A stretch of DNA of 64,000 nt from Poecilobothrus nobilitatus (taxonomy: Eukaryota > Arthropoda > Insecta > Diptera > Dolichopodidae). The notes beneath the pieces are model-generated. The model was not told the DNA's origin and ran no database searches. It saw nothing but the letters and a program-made list of their open reading frames with translations. The position numbers and the translations under genes were made by a program. The stretch covers positions 123,676,552-123,740,551 of the forward strand of contig OX352773.1 of assembly GCA_947095535.1 (NCBI GenBank), in the 5' to 3' direction. Every line of letters begins with the position of its first letter. The first letter of the stretch is position 1. Shown one piece after another: positions 54,110 to 64,000 of this stretch.

Positions 54110-55310
54110 GAACTGATGGTCGTTTGCTATTAACGTTAGCAGAAAAATTTACCAAAGTTTGATTAAATCTATTCTGGTAATTATTTATTCTTGAATGTTG
54201 AGAATGCTCAATGTTCGCTGGATCTATTCTATGTTTTTAGAAGAATTTTTTCTTATTATGGTATTGCGTATTTCGTTGGGAATAATTTTGAAAATTTGGT
54301 TGAGGGCGATTTGGCAGATTTGAGTGGAAGCGATTCTGAAAATTTGGTTTTTGGTAAAGCTGAGGATTTTGATAAGATTGGTGTTGAAAATTGTAATTTG
54401 GTTTTGAGATAAATCGTGAGTTAACTTTTCCCTGTGGGTTTGAAATAGCTGGTTGGTATCTTTTCATATTATTTTGACTATGATTTATTCTATAATTTAC
54501 ATTATCTAACTTTAGACATAAATGGAGAGCCTGTGGTAAATCTTCGGGTTCACGCATACTTAACAAGCGTGGAAGATCTCCTTAAGACCCCTTATAAAAG
54601 TATGTAGAGTATCTATACTTGTGTCATTGTTCTTAAAGATTCTTGAACCAAATCCATGGAAGAAATTCTATTCAAGATTAGTGAAAGGTGGTGGTAAACC
54701 TCTTAATCAAATTCCTGAATACTGTTACTCTTCTGTGTCAACATAGTCATTTTGTATTCTAACGTACCCAGACTCGTTATCAGTCTCGTTTGTCAGACTA
54801 GTGCATATTAAGACATTTTACTATTTGCTTCCAATCTAGTGGGGTATTATAAGATTCAAGGGCGACGTCAGCGCTTCCGATAATTTTATTACGGACTACA
54901 CTGAGGATGCCAAAATATTTTGAAGTACCCTTTAAGTGGTCATACGTTGTTAGTATTCGCTCAACGCTTTTCTTCCATGACCCGAATTCACCATTATCCC
55001 CGGCAAATTCTCTTAGACTTTTAACAACTTCTGGTATTTTATCCATACCGAACAAATTTCTAGCATCGATACTTATAGTTTGGTCTAATTATTCGCCTGT
55101 TTGACTTCTGTTTGTGAAACTTTCATTTAGTCTACTTTCGAAAATGCTTTTAAGTTCAGATTGGATTATTTCAGAGATAATGAGTCTTAATAACTCTTCT
55201 TCCGGAATTACAGGCAACTGGTTAGCGCTTGTGCTAGTACCTGTTCTTGATAAAGGGTTTGGTTCTGGTTCTGGTGAACCTATGAGTTTCGAATTTAACC
55301 GTTGTGTCAC
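54110..55310 (-). pseudogene. Gag (copy Q2)
   Basis: Pieces 55089-55310, 54798-55055 and 54237-54566 match copy Q1 residue for residue, including the shared in-frame taa after SQTGE. Confidence 0.8.
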
Positions 55311-55625
55311 GTTGAAGATTTTATCGAATTACAAGTGAAAGTTTATCAAATGACAACAATAATGCAAGGAAACAAAACTGTATCAAATGACAACAATAGT
55401 TCAAAAACATAATTGTCTAAGCTCCCACTCTAGATTATCAAATGACAACAATAGTACAAAAAAAAAAAAAACTGTCCGAAAATTAGTTAATCAAGATAAA
55501 AGAAAATGAATAAAGTTTTTTTTCTTAAATTGAGAATAATTATCAAAATTAATACCTCAATGTAATTTAAGAGATAATGAACAAAAGATTAATTTTACCG
55601 CAACTTGCAACTAAAGTATTTTAAG

Positions 55626-58268
55626 CAGTCATGTCGAACTTGCGGCCCACGGGCCGCATACGGCCCTTTTCTTCTTTTTCTGCGGCCCTTTAGTTGCACA
55701 CTATCTATATATTTAAAATTTTTTTATTTATAAAAACAAACAAAAAATTATTGCACGTGAAAATTATTTTTAATTTTTTTATTCAAATATTTAATTTCAA
55801 AGAGACCCTTTATAAATTTACATCATATATTATTATATTATATATCTTCACTTTATAAATATTTAAATTTAACGGATTTAAAAAAATATTCGAAATAAAA
55901 ACAATCAAACCAAAACAATCTATCATTCATCATAATATTTTCAATGCATATATAGATGAAAGATGATATTTTATCAATTTTTAAATTTGTTTTTTTTATT
56001 TCTATTTGAACAGCACGCTAAGTATATATACCTATACATTTAGTTTTATATATTTTTTTTTATTAAGTGGAATTTGATTGTGTATTTTTATTGTAAATAA
56101 CATTAGTAATTTACACTTATAGGTTACTTATGCGTCAATACAATGAAACATAATAACAATGTGTATTTATTATTTTTATAGGTTTTGTAATACAAAACCG
56201 TATAAAAAAATATACGTACTTGTATTCCTAACTTAGTGAATGTTTGGCGATTATCATAATACGTAGTGTGTTATAAATTTCAGTTTAAAATTCAAAATTT
56301 TTTTAGATCGAAGGACACTAAATTAATGGCTTGGCTATTTTTTGCTATATATTTTTGCTTCTGCAATTCATTATTATATGAAGGTAGCAGTTAGTTGCTA
56401 TGGTTTTTTTATACGTTTAATGTTCAATTTTCCTAGATTGTAAGAAGTTTTCCTAGAAGTAAGCTTTGCATTTAATTATTTATTTTATGGACAAAAACAT
56501 AGTGTTATGGGAGAACTTACTGCTGGCGAACGGAAAGCTAAGCTACAATTACTCAATGCTAATTTGTCAGCTCAACAAAATATATTTCACAAACAAATGG
56601 TAGAATCAAATGCTATTGTTAGCACCAGCATGCGAATATCTCATATTATTGCGAAAAAAAAGAAACATTTTACAGATGGCGAGTACATAAAAGACTCCCT
56701 AATTGCAGCAGTAGAAGAAATCTGTCCAGAAAAAGTCAAACTTTTCACGGCAATTAGTCTCTCACATCAAATGGTGGCACGAAGAATTAATAATTTGAAA
56801 TTTGTGCAAGCCTCGACTTAGTATCAAAAAACTTTGTATATTTCTCATTGGTCTTGGATGAAACTACGAATATAAAGAATACTGCTCAGGTTGCTATTTT
56901 CATTAGAGTGTTGACAGGCAAATAAATTTGACCGAAGAACTACTTGATCTTGTGAGTTTGAAAAATACAACAACCGGAAAAGATATTAAAGAAGCCGTTA
57001 TAAATTGCACAGAAGCTCATAAAATTGATTTGAATAATCTCATAGGCATCCCGACAGATGGGGCACCTTCAATGGTTGGTAAAAACATTGGTGCTGTAAA
57101 TTTGATTCTCAAACATATAGAAGCCTCTGGACACAAATCTAATTTTGTTGAAATGTTTATATGTCATTGTTTTTTGCACCTCGAAAACTTATGTGCACAA
57201 GTATTAAATATGTCGCATGTGATGTCAGTTGTTGTTATAGTAATTAATTCAATTAAGAATAATTCTCTCAAGCATCGTCAATTTCAAGAATATCTTCGCG
57301 AACTGGAATCTGAATACAGGCATCTCCTTTTTTACGCTAAAATTCGGTGGTTGAGTCGTGGAAAATGTTTACAAAGATTTTGGATTCTAAGGGAAGAAAT
57401 TGGGATTTTTATGCACGAAAATGGCCAAGAGATTTCTGAACTTTATGATGAACAATGGCTATTAGATTTATGTTTTGTAACTGATATAACAACGAAATTA
57501 AATAGACTTAATCAGAAGCTTCAAGGTGAAAATAAATTGATTACGGATTCTTATCAAGATATAAAAGCTTTCATTACGAACTCAAGCTCTATGAAACTCA
57601 ATTAAGGTTGAATAATGCCATGCATTTCACGTTATTAAATGACTTTAATAGTGACCATAAAGATTTTTCGAAATATTCAAATGAAGTCACAAAATTGTTA
57701 AGAGCATTTGAACAAAGATTCTCTAATATGCAAAAGTACGAAGAAATTTTTAAAATATTTTTAAGTCCATTTAATGTTGATGTTCTATCAGCGCCTTCAA
57801 TTTTACAAATAGAATTAATAAACCTTCAATCAAATATGGAACTGAAAAATTTTTTTGAATCCCATGAAAAACTTGAATTTTACCGAAAATATATTCACGA
57901 CGATAAATTTCTCAACCTAAAACAACTGGCAATCTGCATCGTAGCTGCAATTGGTACTACCTATCGTTGTGAATCTTTTTTTCCAAATTGAAAATAGTCA
58001 AATCGAAGAACAGAAACAGGCTTGCGGATAAAAATGTGACTATGCGTTGCGTTTAAAACAAATTGCCTGTTGATATTAAAAAATTATCAAATAATATTCA
58101 AAAACAAACTTCACATTAAAATTTAAATTACTAATAAATTGAATTACAAAGTGTCCTTAGGACGTGGATTAATAAAATAAAAGGTTTTTTGCATAATATA
58201 TATGTTTATTTTTTTACCTTTTAATTTTTTTATTTGGCCCAACAAATGGTTTCGGTTGGACACGGCTG
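55626..58268 (+). mobile_element. hAT-family DNA transposon, copy 2 (2.64 kb)
   Basis: Same ends (CAGTCATGTCGAAC / CAGCCGTGTCCAAC), same flanking 8-mers (attttaag, atttaaag) and same position in the retroelement leader as copy 1. It therefore descends from the same insertion by duplication of the host segment. Confidence 0.85.
56507..58060 (+). pseudogene. hAT transposase, copy 2
   Basis: First ORF 56507-56821 is intact (LTAGERKAKLQLLNANLSAQ, KKHFTDGEYIKDSLIAAVEE) and ends at tag 56819. 56928-57605 has IPTDGAPSMVGKN and RWLSRGKCLQRFW, and 57608-57991 the C-terminal part up to YRCESFF, where loss of one T shifts the frame before the final SKLK segment. Better preserved at the N-terminus than copy 1 and worse at the C-terminus. 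Confidence 0.85.
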
Positions 58269-60684
58269 ATTTAAAGTATAAAATAAAGAGTTAAGAAAGA
58301 CAGAATTACGAAAATATTGAATTTTTTTCGCTTTAATTGGAAACACTTTAAACACAAAAGTCAATAATAAAATTAATTTTAGAAGAAATTTAATAGAATC
58401 ACAATAATATGCAGTGACTTTTAAACGTGAATCTTCATATGATTCAGCGATTTATTGGTATCCCAAATTATTATTGAGTTTGTTGAATATTAGTAAAAAA
58501 AATTGAAATTTGCAAACACAATCACAAACAATCTACTATTAAAAATAAAAATACTTTTCGAGTAAAGAAGAACAATAATTGCTCAAAAGAATAAATATTT
58601 TCAGTCGTAATAATTTCAAGAATATTTTAGTTAAATTTGATTTTAGAATGAAGAGATAATAAGACTAAAGATACTACAAACGGGTGTTGAGTTTTCACAA
58701 ATTATCAATATAAAAAAAAATTCAGATATCTATGTCGAGTTTTCTTAAAAGAGATATCTAAATGTTATAAAAGGTTTGAGTATAGATTTTTTCATTTGAT
58801 TTAGAAAACAAAATTTATAAATATTCAATCACTATAACTTTCAAATATTATAGCTTATCACTTTAAAAAGATATAAAATAGATATTATCATTTGCAGATA
58901 AAAATTTTAACAAGCGTCTGCAAATGTTAAATAAAAAAATTAATATAAAACTTAAAAATTTAATAATTATTATATAAATTTTTATAATTGCAATTTATAT
59001 TATTTATAAGTGATTTAGTAGCAATTCTTAGATACTAAAAAATTTTCTTTTTGTGTTTTTTTTTTTTTGAAACATCAAATATAGTTTTCACATAAATCAT
59101 TTATATTTTATTTAATAATTCCTTTGATATTTCAATTAATTGATTTTTGATTTGTTTTAGTGATCCCTTAAAAATATACTATTTATTATTATTTATTTTA
59201 TTTATTAATTTATGCATTTGATTTTCTTATATTTTTATTTTCATATATATTTTTTTTATTGTAACGTTACAGGTTTGCTTTCAAACAAAGAAAAATTCTT
59301 TATTAAGAAAAATTAATTGCATTGTTTATTTGCATTTTTTTTGTTATATTTAATAATAATCCTTAATTGGGTTTTCAAATGATACAAGAAATTAGATTCT
59401 TTATAAGCTTCTTTTTATTTATTTTTTAATTAAAAATTTTTCATTTAAATTGAATTTTTTCTTTTTTTTTTTAGAATCAAAACTTTTCTGGTTTTTAACA
59501 GCTTTTTATTAACTTGGTTGGGTAAAGGATGGAATCTTAGAAGGCATTTTAAACACACTTCCAGTTGAGCTAGAGACTTGAAATTTTCTTCATTAGATCA
59601 GATCCCGATGACAATACATGATTAGTAATAATAATATCGATAATAATATCGAAAAACATTAGAGAAATTAGCTTAATTTCAAAATTAAATTTTCATACAA
59701 AGATATAACAGAATTTTTAACAGAATTATTACAGAACCAAAATAAAACATTTTATCTAAATTTACTAAACTCACCAATGCCAATACCAATACGTATACGT
59801 AATACATAAATGTTTGTTTTTCTATAAAAGACTATTGTTTTTTATGTAAACCATTGCATTGTGTGTGTACATATACGTAGGTACGTACTTAAAAATATGT
59901 AATAATATGTGCTTCGAAAATATTTTTGGTTTGAAAGCGATGCATTTGAAAGATATGAATGTGTAAGCAAATTAATGTGCCGCACTTGAGAACACAGTGT
60001 AAAACTTAATATGCATTTACTTAAAATTTAGTTAGCAAGTGTTAAATTTAAGTTTTTTTTCATCAAATCAATTGGTTTTTAGTATACATTTTTATTTATA
60101 AAAGCAATGTGTTTATTTATAATATTTATATAGATATGTGTTTTTCCTTTCTTAATTATAATTAAAATAAGGCTTTTCTTTCGAAAGTCTCAACATATTA
60201 AAATCGCATATTATGGCCCTGACATTGATATCTAAATTAGGAGCTGCCTTTAAATTAATAATAAAAAATTTCAAAATTTAAAAATATAAGTTTATAGTTA
60301 TGCGTTTGTTGCCTCCAGCTTTTATTTTAATTTCACAGACTTTAAAACTTATATATACTTATATTTATATATATATTTGACATATTGAAATAAACTTTTT
60401 CAAAGAAATCTCGATTGTAACAATTATAGTTTAGAAAATTACAGAAAAATTTGCTATTAAAAATTTATTTTCTACTTTTTAATTCAAAAAAGCTGTTTTT
60501 TAAAAAATTTTTTTTATTTATTTTATTTTATTCTTTTTAGTAACGACAAATATAAGTATTGAATTGATATTTTCTTTTTTCCTTGTTTAATTTTGAATTT
60601 TTACAGTTGCCCTCACAGTCTATAAGTATATTATTACCTGTTATAATATAGAATATATTGAAATTTTTTATTATTAATTTATTG
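58269..60684. other. Retroelement leader then AT-rich DNA
   Basis: 58269-59480 matches 42974-44130. From ~59500 the sequence is different (gagctagagacttgaaattt near 59568). 60280-60540 is a segment (gcctccagctttt ... ctactttttaattcaaaaaa) that returns at 62650-62893. No gene seen. Confidence 0.6.
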
Positions 60685-62600
60685 TGGCAAAATTTTTAAA
60701 AAATTAAGAAAACATTGCATAGCTAAATTCAAAATTTAAATAAAAATATTGCAATTTTATAATGTTCTTTATTTCCACTTAAAAACGTGATCCTTTAAAA
60801 ACTTTGATTTATATACTGCCTTGTTTTTTCTTTCTTTTATAGCATGACATTTTAATATTTTTTTTTTCTATCTGTTATGTGGGTAAATATCAGATGTGCA
60901 CAATATATACATAAGAAATATACTTTAAAAATATTTAAAAACAATCAAAGTAACATATTTTGTTCTCTTTTTTTCTATTTGTTTTTATTTTTCTTCCAGT
61001 ATTACATTTTCCTTTTTTTATGTTTTCTGTTATTTAGGTACGCTAAGTATTTCTTTTTTTTTTTGAATGTTTAATTTATACATGCATTCTATTTACAAAA
61101 TATAAATTATAACCTATAGAACATTCTGAATTTTTTTTTATTCGTTTATATTTACCGTCCATTCATATAAATATAACTGTTGCTTACATATTAAAAAATA
61201 ATAAATCTATAACTACATACATAAATAGCCATATATTCATTCATATACATAGTATCTATATTATGAGCTGAACTTCTCAGTGTTGCATTATATCATAATT
61301 ATGCAAAATTTTTAAAAAATTAAGAAAACGTCAAAATTTAAATAAAAATATTGCAATTTTATAATGTTCTTTATTTCCACTTAAAATGCGACCCTTTAAA
61401 AACTTTGATTCATACACTGCCTTGTTTTTTCTTTCTTTTCATAACATAACATTTTAATATTTTTTTTTTTATCTGTTATGTACGGAAATATCAAACGTAT
61501 GTTTCTTTCTTTTAAAATCATAACATTTTAATAGTTCTTTTTTTCTATTTGTTATGTAGGTAAATATCATATGTGCACATATACTATTTCTTATGTAAAA
61601 TAGTATATATACTATTTTACATAAAATATACTATTTCTTATGTCTATTTCTTATGACTTTAAAAATATTTAAAAACAATCAAAGTAACATTTTTGGTTCT
61701 CCTTTTTTCTATTCGTTTTTATTTTGCTTCCAGTATTACATTTTACTTTTTTTTTCTGTTATTTAGGTACGCTAAGAACTTATTTTTTTTTTAATATTAA
61801 ATTTATGCATACAGTCTATTTCAAAAATTATAAATTATTAGCTATAGAACATTCTGAAATTTTTGTTTGTTCGTTTATGTTAACCGTCCATTCATATGCA
61901 TACATAAAATTTTTTGTGTTCGTTTATGTTTACCGTCCATTCATATAAATATAACTGTTGCCTACATATTAAAAAATAATAAATCTATAACTACATACAT
62001 AAATAGCCATATATTCATTCATATACATATGTATCTATATTATGAGCTGAACTTCTCAGTGTTGCATTATATCATAATGCGGCAAAATTTTTAAAAAATT
62101 TAGAAAACGTTGCGTAGCTAAATTCAAAATTTAAATAAAAATATTGCAATTTTATAATGTTCTTTATTTCCACTTAAAATGCGACACTTTAAAAACTTTG
62201 ATTCATACACTGCCTTGCTTTTTCTTTCTTTTCATAACATAAAATTTTAATATATTTTTTTTTTATCTGTTATGTACGGAAATATCAAACGTATGTTTCT
62301 TTCTTTTAAAATCATAACATTTTAATAGTTCTTTTTTTCTATCTGTTATGTAGGTAAATATCATATGTGCACATATACTATTTCTTATGTAAAATAGTAT
62401 ATATACTATTTTACATAAAATATACTATTTCTTATGTCTATTTCTTATGACTTTAAAAATATTTAAAAACAATCAAAGTAACATTTTTGGTTCTCTTTTT
62501 TTCTATTCGTTTTTATTTTTCTTCCAGTATTACATTTTCCTTTTTTTTGTTTTCTGTTATTTAGGTACGCTAAGTATTTCTTTTTTTTTTTTTTAAATGT
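60685..62600. repeat. Tandem AT-rich repeats, units of ~0.62 and ~0.78 kb
   Basis: Three units starting caaaatttttaaaaaattaa at about 60687, 61303 and 62084. Shared words include tgttctttatttccacttaa, aaaactttgattcatacact, ttttatctgttatgtacgga and tttaggtacgctaagtattt. Units 2 and 3 share a palindromic tactatttcttatgt / acataaaatatactattt stretch. Open frames in it are low-complexity. Confidence 0.75.
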
Positions 62601-62621
62601 TTTTTTTTAAATTAAATAAAA

Positions 62622-62893
62622 GCTGGAGGCAACAAACGCATAACTATAAACTTATATTTTTAAATTTTGCCTCCAGCTTTTATATTAATTTCACAGACTT
62701 TAAAATTTATATATACTTATATTTATATATATATTTGACATATTGAAATAAACTTTTTCAAAGAAATCTCTATTGTAACAATATAGTTTAGAAAATTACA
62801 GAAAAATTTGCTATTAAAAATTTATTTTCTACTTTTTAGTTCAAAAAAGCTGTTTTTTTAAAAATTTTTTTTATTTATTTTATTTTTTTTTTC
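62622..62893. repeat. Direct repeat of 60310-60540 with an inverted lead-in
   Basis: 62622-62660 is the reverse complement of 60283-60324 (ggaggcaacaaacgcataac), followed by a direct copy of 60310-60540. The two direct copies bracket the tandem array about 2.35 kb apart, like terminal repeats of a non-autonomous element, though no gene or TSD is visible. Confidence 0.6.
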
Positions 62894-63370
62894 TTAGATA
62901 TAATTAAAGAAAATTGACTTACAGTTTTAAAGAAAATTACAGTTTCAAAACTGACTTACAGTTTCAAAAAAGAAAATTGACTTACAGTTTTAAATCCTGG
63001 CTAAACAGGCGGCTGCTGGTTACAATTTCTGCACTCAGCTCCTTTTTGCTTGCGCTACTAAGGGACCTCTTTTCCTATTGTCATGCACCAGATTTAATTT
63101 CGGGTAGGGTAGTTCCTAGTTCCCTACTTGCCACTCGCAACGACAAAAGGATCCCTTGACTTTTTTGAAATTTTTGCCTTTAAGATAAAAGAATATATTT
63201 TTTGTTTTTAAGTTATTTTTATTTTTTGTATTATTTTTTTTTAAGTATTTTTTGTAGATTTATATTAAAAATTTTCAAGATATTTCAATTTTTGTATTTT
63301 GTATCCTCTTTCAATTCTTTTTTAATAATTCCTAGATCATCACTCGATTGCAGCTGCTGGTACATCCCCT
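62894..63370. other. Retroelement leader near primer binding site
   Basis: Begins with gaaaattgacttacagtttt repeats (three copies, 62908-62995), then less AT-rich DNA (63000-63160: ctgctggttacaatttctgc, ctactaagggacctcttttc). Lies just downstream of the PBS on the minus strand, so it is 5' leader. The 81-aa plus-strand frame there is not supported. Confidence 0.55.
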
Positions 63371-63388
63371 GTCCCTGCTCGGGCGCCA
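63371..63388 (-). promoter_or_regulatory. tRNA-Lys-type primer binding site
   Basis: Minus strand reads TGGCGCCCGAGCAGGGAC, complementary to the 3' end of tRNA-Lys (CCA included) with one mismatch in 18. It primes minus-strand cDNA in retroviruses and gypsy-like elements (established). It marks the 5' end of the retroelement here and is lost in the copy near 44.2 kb. Confidence 0.8.
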
Positions 63389-63509
63389 GTTAATTTTGCT
63401 GCTGGTTGGAACGAAAGGTCATTTGGTTTATATAGAAAAATTAATTAAAAAGACTTTTTTTTCTTCGTTATAAAATTGGTCTTTATTTCATGACAATAAT
63501 ATTAAGACT
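63388..63509 (-). repeat. Probable retroelement LTR end (short or truncated)
   Basis: Directly next to the PBS. Read on plus it starts AGTTAATTTTGCTG and ends AAGACT; errantivirus LTRs have AGT...ACT-type ends. The right boundary coincides with where Polinton-flank sequence (shared with 35105) begins. Only ~122 bp, short for an LTR. A partial copy is at 44240-44335. No second LTR is visible at the other end, so the assignment rests on position. Confidence 0.45.
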
Positions 63510-63744
63510 AAAAAATACAATTTTATTTTTGTACCTCTACTTTCTTGTTTGAAAGTGTCAATTTATAAAAAATGATTACAAATCGTATTTTGCGTTTTTG
63601 TACTGATAAAATAAAAAGTTGATATTTTGAAATTACAGAGTTCTTTGTTCTTATTTAATTTTTAAAAACATTTTAGTTTATCATGCATTTTGCAACAAAA
63701 AGAAATATGATAATTTTGCTTGATAAAAATATTATTGAAATTTT
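63510..63744. other. 3' flank of the second-lineage Polinton integrase
   Basis: Shared with 35105-35330 and partly with 44336-44510. Non-coding, AT-rich, immediately downstream (minus strand) of the integrase fragment. Confidence 0.65.
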
Positions 63745-64000
63745 AGATTAGATTAACTTATACAATTTTTAATAATAATTTCTCATTTTTCTTTGTAACC
63801 TTTTTAGGTGGAAGTTTAATTGTATGATGGTATATTAAGTTATATTTTTCTATTAGCGATGGTAGAATAGTTAACCATTTTATAAACTAAACTAAATTGT
63901 TTCCACATCGTGTTTTTTAGCGAACGATTGAAACGTTCTACAATTGATGCTTTTAGTTCTGAATATGTATGATAATGGTTAATTTTATTTTGTGATTTAT
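63745..64000 (-). pseudogene. Polinton integrase fragment, second lineage, running off the window
   Basis: Minus-strand words from the right edge: INHYHTYSELKASIVERFNR (catalytic Glu in IVERF), SLKNTMWKQFS, then after a small disruption at ~63880 (two reading frames) YKMVNYSTIANRKI / KWLTILPSLIEKYN-like codons. It is the same stretch as the intact integrase residues ~115-165 but clearly another lineage. The rest of the gene, if present, lies beyond 64000. In-frame breaks suggest a relic. Confidence 0.85.

Larger units (their letters stand above)
50452..55349 (-). mobile_element. Errantivirus-like retrotransposon, copy Q2 (tandem duplicate of Q1)
   Basis: Offset 4,931 from Q1, nearly identical. 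Contains env 3' piece (50476-50736), integrase C-terminus (51250-51444), RNase H/integrase zinc finger (51931-52917), RT (52979-53658), gag (54110-55310). One extra damage: a one-base deletion near 53490 shifts the RT frame; HRRAHRG has become HRCAHRG. At its 5' end it continues into the leader repeats and the second hAT copy. Confidence 0.88.

Noticed and set aside
62914..63159. 81-aa plus-strand frame in the retroelement leader
   Set aside because: Starts in the gaaaattgacttacagtttt repeats and has no family features; leader DNA next to a PBS.

Overview
The window looks like AT-rich insect nuclear DNA, most likely dipteran (inference). Reasons: runs of tacata/catacata microsatellite, a fly-type dispersed repeat with tandem gtccgtccgtcc, a THAP/P-element-like transposase relic, errantivirus-type (gypsy-like) retroelements and Polintons. 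I see no ordinary host gene. Nearly everything is mobile DNA at different stages of decay.

Region 1 (1-1492) is satellite-like repeat and AT-rich DNA. Region 2 (1493-19665) is the main object: a structurally complete 18.2-kb Polinton/Maverick. It has 298-bp near-identical terminal inverted repeats starting AG and ending CT, and a perfect 6-bp target duplication catgca on each side. It carries a protein-primed DNA polymerase B, major and minor jelly-roll capsid proteins, a PLA2-like capsid-module protein, an adenain-like protease, a packaging ATPase, the PW-type protein (frameshifted), a fibre-like protein and a chromodomain integrase. Together these are the replication, virion-assembly and integration modules of a virus-like transposon. 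Between and beyond the core genes are accessory genes: a divergent pair of paralogous CxxC/CxxC proteins, an acidic protein, a Cys/His-rich small protein and, between integrase and right end, a minus-strand island (signal-peptide protein, 241-aa unknown, LITAF-domain protein). Frame breaks in the polymerase N-terminus and PW, and a protease frame without an upstream ATG, suggest this copy is recent but not fully functional, unless recoding or splicing is used.

Region 3 (19672-23960) holds a P-element/THAP-like transposase relic, AT-rich DNA with a tRNA-like fragment, and the chromodomain end of another, decayed Polinton integrase. Region 4 (23953-35104) is a tandem array of a 3.7-kb unit (two full copies and one deleted copy) followed by an inverted copy of part of it. 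Each unit has a block of ~260-bp satellite and a dimeric repeat whose two ~0.41-kb monomers begin with tRNA-like A-box/B-box heads.

Region 5 (35105-64000) is a nest of minus-strand errantivirus-like LTR retrotransposon pieces (gag, protease, RT/RNase H, integrase, env). There are three copies, two of them forming a 4.93-kb direct tandem duplication without LTRs between them. The same hAT element sits at the same site with the same imperfect 8-bp duplication in two copies, so it was there before the duplication. A tRNA-Lys-type primer binding site lies near 63.37 kb. Minus-strand fragments of a further Polinton integrase flank the retroelements at 44.5-44.7 kb and run off the right edge at 64000.
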